Shown: positions 9,904-19,904 of the stretch, in pieces
Layout: each line of letters starts with the position of its first letter
How positions within the stretch are numbered: position 1 is the first letter of the stretch
DNA from: Terramyces sp. JEL0728
Lineage: Eukaryota > Chytridiomycota > Chytridiomycetes > Rhizophydiales > Terramycetaceae
Reading direction: 5' to 3'
Length of the DNA: 31,160 nt
Assembly (NCBI GenBank): GCA_027603945.1
Contig: JADIIU010000142.1
Coordinates: 1-31,160 of the forward strand
Made by a program: the position numbers and the translations under genes
Notes under the pieces: generated by a model
Databases searched by the model: none
What the model was told of the DNA's origin: nothing
The model's input: the letters and a program-made list of their open reading frames with translations, nothing else

Positions 9904-10028
9904 TTTACTTTTTTTTTGTAAAGCGAGCCACCACTTTGAGAAACAAGACATTCAATTTCTGGTTTATTTCAATGTTAAAAGATACCGAGGCTGATTTGAT
10001 GCACACGCTTGAAATACAAAATAATGAA

Positions 10029-11501
10029 TTACATGTAGTTTTGAGATGCTTTGACTGTGGTTTTATCTTGCGGACCCTTTGGCGCAATCGAAGAATTGTA
10101 AATATCCATCAACATCTTTCTCTTTGGTGTATCCAAGTACCCAGAAGGCTGAACCAACTCTTTCGTGTAATACTTTAGATATTCATACAATACAATGCTA
10201 GTGAGTGTATGCGCTTCAACAAAAAACGTTTGTGTCCCCATAGTTCCAACCATACTCCTATCATTATCCACCAGGTATTGGTAATCAACTACGATTGAAG
10301 TGAATACATAAAACCACAAAATCAGCATTTGAACAAGAAAGATAAAGATTAACGGTTTGTAAATAACAATCATCTCCATAGTTGTCAGTTTCTTGTCATT
10401 CGTCTGCAATGTAACGTGGTTCTGTTTTACCACCATGTACAAGAGTGAGACAACTGGTAGAGTATCGAATACGAACAAGAATATAGTGTATCCACTACGC
10501 AGCGACATTGCAAGCGGAATATACTCTGACAAATTATTTGATATTTCAACAGAATTACCAACCAGCCAATACAGCGTGTTTGTTCCAAGAAAAACCAAAA
10601 CCAAAACAGCATACACTGCAATCCGCAGCACTTTTGAATGCACATTGAATATCTTGAGCAAAAACGAGCCACTTAGTAAACTCCACATTAAAAAGTTGAT
10701 TCCTAACGCATCTGCTATTCTATGAACCAACAGTTCATTATTGTAATCTATAAAAATAGTGTAGACGTATACCATCCCTGCAATCACTTTTAACAGTGCT
10801 AATGTTTGTGCGACAGCGATGAATAGCATTCTTTCTTGTTTAGTTTGGTAACTCCTCTTGTAGTAGTAAAACGACGAGTACACGGATGTTATTACTGCTA
10901 GAATGTACCCTATTAATCCTAGTAGCTCTACAGCATTCTTGTGCGTTGGTATCAAGAGCTCAGATGGCTGAAAAGTGTACCAGTCAACCACATTCCTTCC
11001 GTTTGATCTTATTATTGAAGAAACAGTAAGGTTACCGATTGCGGTATGAAAAGCACTGGGTATTTCGTCTAATTGGAACGTGTAATTAGCAACTGTACAT
11101 TCGCCATCTGCAAAAATGTGCAACTCTTGATTAAAACACTTGATTTGATCTATACACTGATTCTTGTCCAAATAATAAGCAGTCTGCCAGTTTACAGGGT
11201 TACTAGTTTGTATTTTACAGTACCTTTGGCCATTCGATGCTATCGGTGCAGCTGTTTCTTCATCCCACTGTTCATCCATAAATATATCCATCGACCCCAA
11301 ATAGCTCCCATAATCTGTTTCATCCAAAGAGATAATACAGCAGCCGGAGCCTGAAATGTCAGGAGAATTGTAGTACCCACACGTGCCAATTTCATTCAAA
11401 TACATCATCGTGTTTGTCGTATTTTCATAGTTTATTATATACATCAGATCTGGCGGGGTTGTACATGCAGTTGATATCCACAACGACTGGAATAAGCTCA
11501 T
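10029..11501 (-). CDS. Seven-helix membrane protein with Cys-rich ectodomain (receptor-like)
   Basis: Single exon. The Met at 11501 is preferred over the one at 11567 because it begins directly at a short hydrophobic signal peptide (MSLFQSLW...ACT), giving 490 aa. Residues about 15-185 form an extracellular domain with many Cys, Asn-X-Ser/Thr sites and aromatic residues. Seven hydrophobic helices follow at roughly 190-214, 225-251, 260-286, 292-316, 340-365, 385-413 and 430-460, then a short hydrophilic tail of about 40 residues. That topology (cleaved signal, large N-terminal domain, seven helices) fits a G-protein-coupled or other seven-helix receptor, but no family-specific motif is seen. 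Ligand and coupling are unknown. It is divergent from the LRR gene, with 215 bp between starts. Confidence 0.75.
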   Translation of the reverse strand: MSLFQSLWISTACTTPPDLMYIINYENTTNTMMYLNEIGTCGYYNSPDISGSGCCIISLDETDYGSYLGSMDIFMDEQWDEETAAPIASNGQRYCKIQTSNPVNWQTAYYLDKNQCIDQIKCFNQELHIFADGECTVANYTFQLDEIPSAFHTAIGNLTVSSIIRSNGRNVVDWYTFQPSELLIPTHKNAVELLGLIGYILAVITSVYSSFYYYKRSYQTKQERMLFIAVAQTLALLKVIAGMVYVYTIFIDYNNELLVHRIADALGINFLMWSLLSGSFLLKIFNVHSKVLRIAVYAVLVLVFLGTNTLYWLVGNSVEISNNLSEYIPLAMSLRSGYTIFLFVFDTLPVVSLLYMVVKQNHVTLQTNDKKLTTMEMIVIYKPLIFIFLVQMLILWFYVFTSIVVDYQYLVDNDRSMVGTMGTQTFFVEAHTLTSIVLYEYLKYYTKELVQPSGYLDTPKRKMLMDIYNSSIAPKGPQDKTTVKASQNYM

Positions 11502-11716
11502 TAAAAATATAGTTTGACAATGACCTTTTTCTTGCGAGTGACAATGGGAAAAATATACCATATTCACTCGGGTAATTTCGTTGGGTAATACTTGCGGATT
11601 GCAAAACTGTGTGTCTCTGTATAATATCTCTGGCGGGAAATGCCTTTTCTATCTTTAGAACCTCAAGGCACTGATGCCATAGCTCAACCATCCAAAATAT
11701 TTTTTGTCTTTTTTCT
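11502..11716. promoter_or_regulatory. Divergent intergenic region (seven-helix protein / LRR protein)
   Basis: 215 bp between two outward-facing start codons must hold both promoters. No clear TATA box is seen for either gene. If the seven-helix gene instead starts at 11567 the gap shrinks to 149 bp. Confidence 0.4.
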
Positions 11717-13132
11717 ATGAACGAAAATTCTGGTAATCCAACAAACGATTCCAACATAGGGGAATGGATCACAGATACCGAATCAGCCAACTCTAACGAT
11801 CCTCCAAATTCATTTTTCGAACAAGATTCAACTTTTGGATTCTTTTCAGACAACGAAGATTATGAATTCTTTGATTTGGACCAGCATCTGCAGTTGATGA
11901 ACCAGAATTACATGCCAAAAGAAACATTCATTAAATTTAGGAATGACTATATAGAGTTTTTGAAACAAAAAGAGCAGGAATATAATATTCCCATCCCGAC
12001 TCTGTCGAAATTCATTGATGATTTTGATGAATTGAAACAAGAAATAGATAATGAAATTGTTGAATTCACAGATCCAGAAAATACAGAGTACTTGGCTTGT
12101 GTTTTAAAAGAACTTTCAACAGATGTTGGTATTATTGATACTTTAAATTTTGACGGTCGCTCAATTTTACCGAGACATTTGCCGTTATTGACTAAAGCAA
12201 TCAAGTCAAAGAATATCAACGATTTGACATTTTTCCAATTCCTTCCACCAACAGATACATTTTTCCAAATATTTGCAGATTCTACAATTCAATATGTTCG
12301 TATCGACACTAAATACTTTACTAAACCCCAGCTGTTGGATTTTGTTACTATTATTCCAAGAATAAGCACGATTGAATTCTCATCTTATCATGATGAGTTC
12401 AACGACGTTATTAGGATACCTCCTAACATTCAAAAGCTGTATTTAGAAGATATTAATATGAATGATATCGGAAATATATTGGGCAATCTCGGTAATCTAA
12501 AAATACTATCACTCAGGGATGTGGTGCTAAACGACGCAGATTTAGAAAAGCTTAAAGATTACCTGTCGAAAGCTGAATGCGATACGTTTATTTACACATC
12601 TCAAAATATCACAGCACCGCCGATATTTCAAGATATTTTGAAAACAGTCAAATCACCAAGTGTAGAAATAAGCTTTAAAGAGATACCATATCTCCCAGCA
12701 CTCAGCTACAACATGCATGTCGAACGGCTAACTGTAGTATACTCTTCATTCAATCGCGAGCATATACAGGAACTTGTTGACACTTCAAGATCAATTTATG
12801 AGCTGAGCATTTTCAGATCACCGCTAAACGAATTCGACGAACTGATTAAAGATAATTGCAGATTGCGCACAGTGAAGTTGGAGGGTAGTTTGATACGTAA
12901 CGATAAACTAGCTGACAATAACAAGCGGCATCAACAAAATCTAAAAGATGTTTTCCTAGCGAGCAAGACCATGGCGCTATTAGACCTCCCTATTGAAATC
13001 ACCAACATGATTTTCCAGATTTTCATGTTGCAGAATGGTATCGGGGTTCAGTATTTGCAAAAGTTGTCAAGGAATCTGTTTGGCGGAAAGGTGTTTGATG
13101 GAAAGTTTTGTTTGGAAACACTGGTGAAATAA
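11717..13132 (+). CDS. LRR-like protein with C-terminal F-box-like motif
   Basis: Single exon, 471 aa. Residues 1-65 are acidic and Asn/Ser-rich, probably disordered. A charged helical region follows to about 115. Residues about 130-410 show irregular leucine-rich repeats, seen as recurring I..L.L.....L.. spacing, clearest around ILGNLGNLKILSLRDV. At about 419-450 lies MALLDLPIEITNMIFQIF, which has the LP.EI...IF pattern of an F-box. F-box proteins usually carry this motif at the N-terminus and use LRRs to hold substrates for the SCF ubiquitin ligase; here the order is reversed. The F-box call rests on a short pattern, so SCF function is an inference. The stop codon lies inside AATAAA. Confidence 0.7.
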   Translation: MNENSGNPTNDSNIGEWITDTESANSNDPPNSFFEQDSTFGFFSDNEDYEFFDLDQHLQLMNQNYMPKETFIKFRNDYIEFLKQKEQEYNIPIPTLSKFIDDFDELKQEIDNEIVEFTDPENTEYLACVLKELSTDVGIIDTLNFDGRSILPRHLPLLTKAIKSKNINDLTFFQFLPPTDTFFQIFADSTIQYVRIDTKYFTKPQLLDFVTIIPRISTIEFSSYHDEFNDVIRIPPNIQKLYLEDINMNDIGNILGNLGNLKILSLRDVVLNDADLEKLKDYLSKAECDTFIYTSQNITAPPIFQDILKTVKSPSVEISFKEIPYLPALSYNMHVERLTVVYSSFNREHIQELVDTSRSIYELSIFRSPLNEFDELIKDNCRLRTVKLEGSLIRNDKLADNNKRHQQNLKDVFLASKTMALLDLPIEITNMIFQIFMLQNGIGVQYLQKLSRNLFGGKVFDGKFCLETLVK

Positions 13133-13133
13133 A
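13128..13133 (+). terminator. Poly(A) signal overlapping the LRR gene stop codon
   Basis: AATAAA at 13128-13133 contains the TAA stop at 13130-13132. Confidence 0.55.
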
Positions 13134-13470
13134 TTGTCATCTGGTTATTGTTTGTTGCTTTGGCTAATGTAAGGTGTATTGCTTGGTGTATGCAGCGATC
13201 ACATATTCACCCCACAATGGCAATTCTCTGCCCACTGAATCTCGATAGGGATTGAATCCAACGATTAATCACTACACACACGGTACGACATCTGTGCTTG
13301 TCGGGATAACAATTAGACTTTGTGCTTCCAAACTTTGGACGGTTACACAAATGTATGCCTAAACGGCCCTCAAAGACCAATCAAATTCCTGCCCAGAGCG
13401 ATTAATTCCGCATTACTGGTCACACGATAACTTTTCAGTTTATAAAACACAAAGTTTCACAATTTGAACA
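13133..13470. other. Intergenic region, 338 bp
   Basis: Spacer between two same-strand genes, less AT-rich than other gaps. No ORF, tRNA cloverleaf or repeat could be supported. It ends with the START gene's TATA box. Confidence 0.5.
13441..13447 (+). promoter_or_regulatory. TATA box of the START-domain gene
   Basis: TATAAAA begins 30 bp before the ATG at 13471. With a usual 25-30 bp TATA-to-start distance the 5' UTR would be only a few nt. Confidence 0.5.
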
Positions 13471-14510
13471 ATGACCAAACTCACCGGAATTACATATCAA
13501 GAATTATTACAAACTGCAAACGATGCAGTTCCAAAGGATGTGCCGAAAGGGCAATTTTTCGATCAGGTTAACCAAGCTGTTCAATTGATGAACCTTGTAC
13601 ATCCGTTAGAATCATGGACTGTCAATTCATCCTCCAAAGGAGTTGAAATTTCCAAATTGGCAATTACCAACCTTGACCACCAGTTCTTTAGAGGTGATTT
13701 ATTGGTAGAAAACCGCTCCTTGTATGAATTCCTTTCAATATTGACTACAATGGGCGTCAGACCAAAGTGGGATGGAAGATACGACGGTGGAAAGATGCTC
13801 AAACGTATTTCCAACTCTGCATCTGTTATCTTATCGGCTCAAAAAGGCCAGATGTTTGTTGCAGGTAGAGAATTTGCCACTGCAAACCATATCCAATACG
13901 TTGACGAAAATACTGTTGATATGATTATCACTTCTGTTGAAGATGAAATGATTCCGCCTGTTGCCAAAGGAAAAGTCAGAGGACACATTTTGCTTAATGG
14001 ATGGAGAATTGAAAAGAAAGGAAATGATTTACAAGTTGCGTATGTCTGCCATGTTGATCCTAAAGGTATCCCGGTTGGTAATTATTATTTAATGCAGCAA
14101 TCTTTTCAATGGTCCAAGGTGAAACTGCAATGCAAGTCTTGGCTGTCGCCGATTACTTTAAAAAACACAATTCTCAACCAGTTATACTAAAACACCCTGA
14201 ATACGCAATCGGCTCAGATGTAGTACTCAAAGGCCAAGATTTAGGCACTGAAAAGAAAGTAGCTTTGGAATACTCTGTTGGCCAATCAGGAGAGGCAAAG
14301 AAAGGCCGTGTTTGCCTTGCATTGCCTTCTGCGTTCAAGAATGGATTTGAAATCAAAGCAAACCAGTGTGTCAAAGCTGCTTTGATTGCCGAGAACGATT
14401 TATGGAAGAATATGCAAGCTGTTGAATTGTGGGTAGAATCTGATCCTGTTGATATTGTAGTTGAAATCACTCCTGCAAAGGAATTCCTTTTGAATGGAAA
14501 TAAAATCTAA
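13471..14510 (+). CDS. START-domain lipid-binding protein
   Basis: Exons 13471-14077 and 14098-14510 joined across a 20-nt intron (gtaattattatttaatgcag) give 339 aa. Residues about 30-230 fit the StAR-related lipid transfer domain: a W-x-V segment, then VENRSLYEFLS with the RPKWD that follows in START domains, the GREF strand, a KGKVRGHILLNGW strand pair, and VDPKGIPVAIFSM leading into the C-terminal helix that closes the lipid cavity. The splice restores this last conserved block. START proteins carry sterols, phospholipids or ceramide between membranes. The remaining 110 residues are a second beta-rich domain of unknown type. There is no signal peptide or membrane helix, so a soluble carrier is likely; the lipid cannot be told from sequence. 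Confidence 0.85.
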
Positions 14511-14588
14511 TTGTTTTTGAATTGGCATCCGAGACTTTTGGCCGTACTGTTCAGATACAATTGTGGGCACACTGCTAATTCACATCCA

Positions 14589-14592
14589 TTTA

Positions 14593-14594
<2 letters not shown>
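14589..14594 (-). terminator. Poly(A) signal overlapping the allantoicase stop codon
   Basis: TTTATT on the plus strand (AATAAA on the coding strand) overlaps the stop complement at 14593-14595. Confidence 0.5.
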
Positions 14595-15750
<1,156 letters not shown>

Positions 15751-16155
15751 ATGTTCCGTCTGCAAACAATTGCAAATCATTTAATGAAATCCCACATTAC
15801 GACTCATGTTTTAGATACTAGCAACGGGTGCGCCGCCAAAGACGTGAATATCTCGCTCTATTACTACGATTCAAACTGGACCCTACTTGGTAGCGGAAAA
15901 ACAAATACTGATGGTCGTATTCAAACGCTACTATTGGAAAACGGACAACCGAAACCGCTGCAAAAAGGATTGTACAAACTTACGTTTGATATAAAGAGTT
16001 ACTATTCCAAATACGGTGTTGAACCATTCTTTCCAGCTGCAGAAGTACGATATATTTGATTGTAGGTGCAATTTCAAGTGCAGGATGTTGATCGCCATTA
16101 CCATGTACCACTGGTAATAACCCCATTCGCTTACAACACCTATCGTGGAACATAA
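15751..16155 (+). CDS. 5-hydroxyisourate hydrolase (transthyretin-like), peroxisomal (PTS2)
   Basis: Exons 15751-16044 and 16066-16155, with a 21-nt intron that itself contains in-frame stops, give 127 aa. The enzyme opens 5-hydroxyisourate made by urate oxidase, on the way to allantoin. Catalytic elements are present: TTHVLDT with the first His, the DGR Arg, RHYHVPL with the second His, and the C-terminal YRGT (usually YRGS). The downstream Met at 15751 is preferred over 15727 because it leads straight into RLQTIANHL at residues 3-11, an exact match to the type 2 peroxisomal signal (R/K)(L/V/I)x5(H/Q)(L/A). Zebrafish and other animal HIU hydrolases carry a comparable N-terminal PTS2. An AATAAA overlaps the stop codon. 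Confidence 0.95.
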
Positions 16156-16159
16156 TAAA
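16154..16159 (+). terminator. Poly(A) signal overlapping the HIU hydrolase stop codon
   Basis: AATAAA begins at the second base of the TAA stop (16153-16155). Confidence 0.55.
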
Positions 16160-16196
16160 GCTCATTGGATTTTGTTTTTTCGTTCCCTAATCCCAA

Positions 16197-17388
16197 ATGA
16201 ATCGCAGTATACCAATGGAAATCCAATCCAAAATATTTCAGCTTTTGGATGTAAAATCATACTTATCACTGACAAGCACATGTAAATACCATCACCAATA
16301 CAAACAAAACCAACAACTGTGGAAATATTTTACGTTAATCAAGTATAATACATTTGGTGATTACGAGTATTTCAAAAACAGATTTTGCAGTGATTTGAAT
16401 TTCTATAGAGAAAGGTATATTGTTGCAACGTGTCCTTTCCATGCTGATATTGTTTTAGCTGTGTTTTGTATGGATAGACTAGCAACAGACGAATTGGATT
16501 GGAATAGCATAGGGGCTGCTAATGGCAGTGCTGCTTATCCATGTAAATCTCCAAATACTAGAAAACACGGGCTATCTTTAGAATCTAAAGAGGGGATATA
16601 TGGATTCAGCGGAGCAAAAGACGGCACTTGCTCAGTATTCAATATAAAAATAGCAACGCTAATCAAACAATTCAAGCCCCATAAATTTGGGTTATCCTGC
16701 TTTGAAGAGTACAATTCACACCTGGTAACTGGCGGCTGGGATGGCAAATCAATAATCTGGACAATAGACCTACAAACTGATCAACTCAAGAGTAGAATAT
16801 TCAATAATCACAAACCTGTTATTTGCATAAAAGTCCAGGGTGATTACCTTGCATGCGGGTTAGATGATGGTCTCCGCATATGGGATTTGAAAACCAGTAC
16901 GTTTGTTGAAATGGATTCAGGTTTGGTAACTTGTATAGATTACGCCAACAAATTTGTTTATGGAAAGAGCAACTATATCACTGATGGAGAATCTAAACAC
17001 TATTTCGAAACTAAAGTATCTGCAATGAAAATTACAGATCTAATTCATGTTGGAACTGAAGGTTGCCCTTGTTAATTTAGATGGTTTGCTTACGATATTA
17101 AATTTCAAATTTGAGGTGGTGCAGACCGTTAAAGTCCATTCAGATGGTGTGCGGCATATTAGTATTAATAATCATATTGTCACTGCTAGTTATGACCAAA
17201 CTGTTGGGGTATATGGGAAAGGTAGAGTGCTGTGGAAAGGGCATAGAGGTGATGTAAATGGCGTTTATTGTGGCGATACGTTTGTATTGTCTTGCTCTGG
17301 TAACTATTTTATTAATTAAGATGATCACACTGTAAGGATATGGAATTGTTCTCAGCGTGATGTACTCTTAAACAACCTGTTTACTTGA
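16197..17388 (+). CDS. F-box / WD40 repeat protein
   Basis: Exons 16197-17061, 17081-17299 and 17321-17388, with introns of 19 nt (gttgcccttgttaatttag) and 21 nt, give 383 aa. Residues 1-45 form an F-box (IPMEIQSKIFQLLD..SYLSLTSTCK) and a following tryptophan-containing stretch. From about residue 130 a beta-propeller is read from repeated GH/GG...D..I.IW units such as LVTGGWDGKSIIW and LACGLDDGLRIWD; the last repeat, DDHTVRIWN, is completed only by the tiny third exon. F-box/WD40 proteins are substrate receptors of SCF ubiquitin ligases. The substrate cannot be inferred. The gene starts 41 bp after the HIU hydrolase stop on the same strand. Confidence 0.88.
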
Positions 17389-17486
17389 TGTTTCTTGTAT
17401 CAAAAGTCAAATTATCAATTGTGGTAAAGATGCTGTATAACCATGAATATCATGTAAAATCAGCAATTCGAAATTCGCGTTTTTCA

Positions 17487-18950
17487 ATGCTACGTGTACT
17501 CTTACCTGCGTTGATCCAATGCCAGACTAATTACGTTTACACCCCAATTGGTATTGCCGTGTCAACTAAAGGCACACTAGCAGTGCTGGATTCTTATGAC
17601 AACGGTATAAAATATGTATCTTCTTCTGGTAGTGTTTCACTTGCAGCATATAGCAGTGCTGTTAATGGCCAACCGTCAGGAATTACTGCAGATCCAAACG
17701 GTGGGTTTTACATTGTCGACTTTGCTGCGAACCAAGTAGTTCAGATCCATCCCAACGACTCCTATAACGCCGTTGCAGACTATAGCAGCTTTCTCCAGAG
17801 CAGTTGGACGAATATGGATCCTCTTGGTATAGCACTTGGCCCTTTAAACAGCAAACTCTACGTCACTACAACTGATGGGAAAGTCTTGGTATTCGATCCT
17901 GCAAACTCTTATCAAGCATCTACATTGATTTCTATTACTAATGTGCGACTCTATGGAATTGCAACTGACGGCTACTACATTTACTTTATTGGATGTAATG
18001 TTTATTCAGGAACGTGCCAATCGGCAACCTTGTACAAGTCAACTATGACTGGTTCTTACAAAGTTATTGCAAATGGCCTTACAGTAAACATGAACATGAT
18101 GGACGATGTACCAAAGTCAATTGGGTTATCAATGGATTCAAGTGGGTATTTGTATATAAACAGCGGCTGTGCAATACTCAAATATAACTATGCTGGAAGT
18201 TTGTTGCAAACCTATGGCTCTAATTGCGGCAAAGTTGACGGAAACAGCTACGAATTCCTTTCACCAACAAATGTATATGTGGACAAACTGAATAGCGAAA
18301 TTTATGTTGCTGACAGTTCACTAAGAAAAATCCAGCTCGATGGGTCTGTTTGCACTCTTGCATCAGCATCTTCATTCACTGGCCAAATTAGATGTCCTTC
18401 AGATTTCAATTTGCAGTGCACGGAGCAAGTTGTATGTGATGCAAGGAACCACACATCTATGATCCAATGTAGCTCCACGTTGTACCCTGTCTGCACTAGT
18501 TGGGGCGGAAGGACTAATCTACCCAATAATTTCGATATCCTTCAAGAAGCTGACAGAATATTCTCAAAGTCGTTTTTCTATTTAACTTATTATACCGATA
18601 GTTCCTGCACTGTACCCGCACAAACTGAAAACGTTGTTGCGCAATTGCCTGGAAGCTGTATTACTACTCCTATCTTACTTGGTGGTGGAAGTACGATGGT
18701 TAGTGCTCAGTATGGAGGCTGGATGGTATTCTTTTATAGCGATAGCAACTGCACTAGCCAGATTGGGACTACGAGTAATTACACACTTGACCAGTGCTAT
18801 AATTACGGCAACTTGTATCAAGTGGGCAGTTTGGTGAGCAGGATTAGTGGGTATGTTGGCAGAGGATCCAATTTGACACTTTCGTTACCTGTTAGTGCTG
18901 GGTGCAAGAATTTGGTGCAACTTGCGTGGCTCTTGCTGTTCACTCTTTAA
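17487..18950 (+). CDS. Secreted, probably GPI-anchored NHL-like beta-propeller protein
   Basis: Single exon. The start at 17487 (MLRVLLPALI) opens a short hydrophobic signal peptide and gives 487 aa; an in-frame Met at 17385 would precede it with a charged stretch and overlap the F-box gene stop. Residues about 20-310 consist of repeats of the PxGIA.....G.LYV.D....V type, recognisable as NHL or SMP-30-like propeller blades (for example PSGITADPNGGFYIVD and PTNVYVDKLNSEIYVAD). The C-terminal third is rich in Cys and Asn-X-Ser/Thr sites. The last 13 residues are hydrophobic (NLVQLAWLLLFTL) after a small-residue region, the pattern of a GPI attachment signal. A cell-wall or cell-surface role is likely; the ligand is unknown. 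Confidence 0.8.
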   Translation: MLRVLLPALIQCQTNYVYTPIGIAVSTKGTLAVLDSYDNGIKYVSSSGSVSLAAYSSAVNGQPSGITADPNGGFYIVDFAANQVVQIHPNDSYNAVADYSSFLQSSWTNMDPLGIALGPLNSKLYVTTTDGKVLVFDPANSYQASTLISITNVRLYGIATDGYYIYFIGCNVYSGTCQSATLYKSTMTGSYKVIANGLTVNMNMMDDVPKSIGLSMDSSGYLYINSGCAILKYNYAGSLLQTYGSNCGKVDGNSYEFLSPTNVYVDKLNSEIYVADSSLRKIQLDGSVCTLASASSFTGQIRCPSDFNLQCTEQVVCDARNHTSMIQCSSTLYPVCTSWGGRTNLPNNFDILQEADRIFSKSFFYLTYYTDSSCTVPAQTENVVAQLPGSCITTPILLGGGSTMVSAQYGGWMVFFYSDSNCTSQIGTTSNYTLDQCYNYGNLYQVGSLVSRISGYVGRGSNLTLSLPVSAGCKNLVQLAWLLLFTL

Positions 18951-18954
18951 TAAA
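18949..18954 (+). terminator. Poly(A) signal overlapping the NHL gene stop codon
   Basis: AATAAA begins at the second base of the TAA stop (18948-18950). Confidence 0.55.
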
Positions 18955-19232
18955 CTGGTATTTCAAGCTTGAATACAATGAACTCTGGATTTGGTCCCTA
19001 TTCGAACTCGAAGTAGACTCACGGTACATTAAGGAAACTAGGACGGAAGCTCGACAGTTACTCTGTACCCGGACCATAATTGAATTTAAGTGGTTCAACA
19101 AAACCAGCACAGATCAACAACTTGATCCAGCATCCCGCTGCCCACATACATGTAAGCTAAATAGGTTATATTCTGCAGATACCAGTGTACAAATAAACTA
19201 GATAACAATGCAACGTCATTATTTATTTTTTA

Positions 19233-19779
19233 ATGGAAAGCCTGTCAGCTCAACAGCTAGAAGATTACAAAGCAGCATTTGAGTTATTTGATAGGGATAT
19301 GGATGGTACCATCACCTCAAAGGAAATGGCAACCGCTCTACGACATCTTGGGCAAAACCCAACGGAAGCAGAGTTACAAGAATTGCTTGCCGAATTAGAC
19401 CAAGATGGAAATGGAACAATAGAATTTGAAGAGTTGATGGCATTGATAGTAAAAAATGAAGGAAATGCTCAGCAGGATATCGATACAGAAATTAAAGAAA
19501 TATTTAATCTCCTGGACAGAGACAATTCTGGATTTATTTCTATACAAGATTTAAAAGCCGTGGCTATCAGCAGCGGAATGAAACTGTCGGAAACTGAAAT
19601 TGAGAATATGATTATCGAGGCAGATAACGATGGTGACGGACAGATATCGCTGGAGGAATTCATTGAAATAGTGGTAATTGATTTTTAATGAGAAACCTGC
19701 TTTGGTAGGCGGCGGCGAAGCTGAAGGAGATGATGATATTAATGACGAGGATATCGTGGAACGTCCAGTTCGCAGCTAA
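19233..19779 (+). CDS. Calmodulin-like protein with acidic C-terminal extension
   Basis: Exons 19233-19673 and 19693-19779, with a 19-nt intron (gtaattgatttttaatgag), give 175 aa. Without splicing the frame ends after 151 aa in a non-conserved VIDF. Four EF-hand loops are intact: DRDMDGTITSKE (20-31), DQDGNGTIEFEE (56-67), DRDNSGFISIQD (95-106, with Asp instead of Glu at position 12) and DNDGDGQISLEE (131-142). The central linker is that of calmodulin or troponin C. Calmodulin itself is 149 aa and far more conserved, so this is a calmodulin-like or centrin-like Ca2+ sensor. The extra exon adds about 28 residues with a Gly stretch and an acidic DDDINDEDIVE run. An AATAAA overlaps the stop. Confidence 0.88.
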
Positions 19780-19783
19780 TAAA
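19778..19783 (+). terminator. Poly(A) signal overlapping the EF-hand gene stop codon
   Basis: AATAAA begins at the second base of the TAA stop (19777-19779) used by the spliced form, which supports that form. Confidence 0.55.
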
Positions 19784-19904
19784 TATTCAAGGATTTCTTT
19801 CATAAATCTGGCTAGTCGCCACTGAATAAAGTTAATTTTGAGTTTACAAAGGCTTACTGTAAACACTGTCTTGGAAATTATTTTCGCAATCTACGACGTG
19901 AGGA

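Noticed and set aside
13133..13470. A tRNA-like T-arm (GGATTCAATCC) on the minus strand
   Set aside because: No matching acceptor, D-arm or anticodon arm can be folded around it.
17385..17486. Longer N-terminus for the NHL-like protein
   Set aside because: It would bury the signal peptide behind 34 charged residues and overlap the stop of the F-box gene.
19205..19232. ATG just upstream of the EF-hand gene as an alternative start
   Set aside because: It is out of frame with the EF-hand coding sequence.
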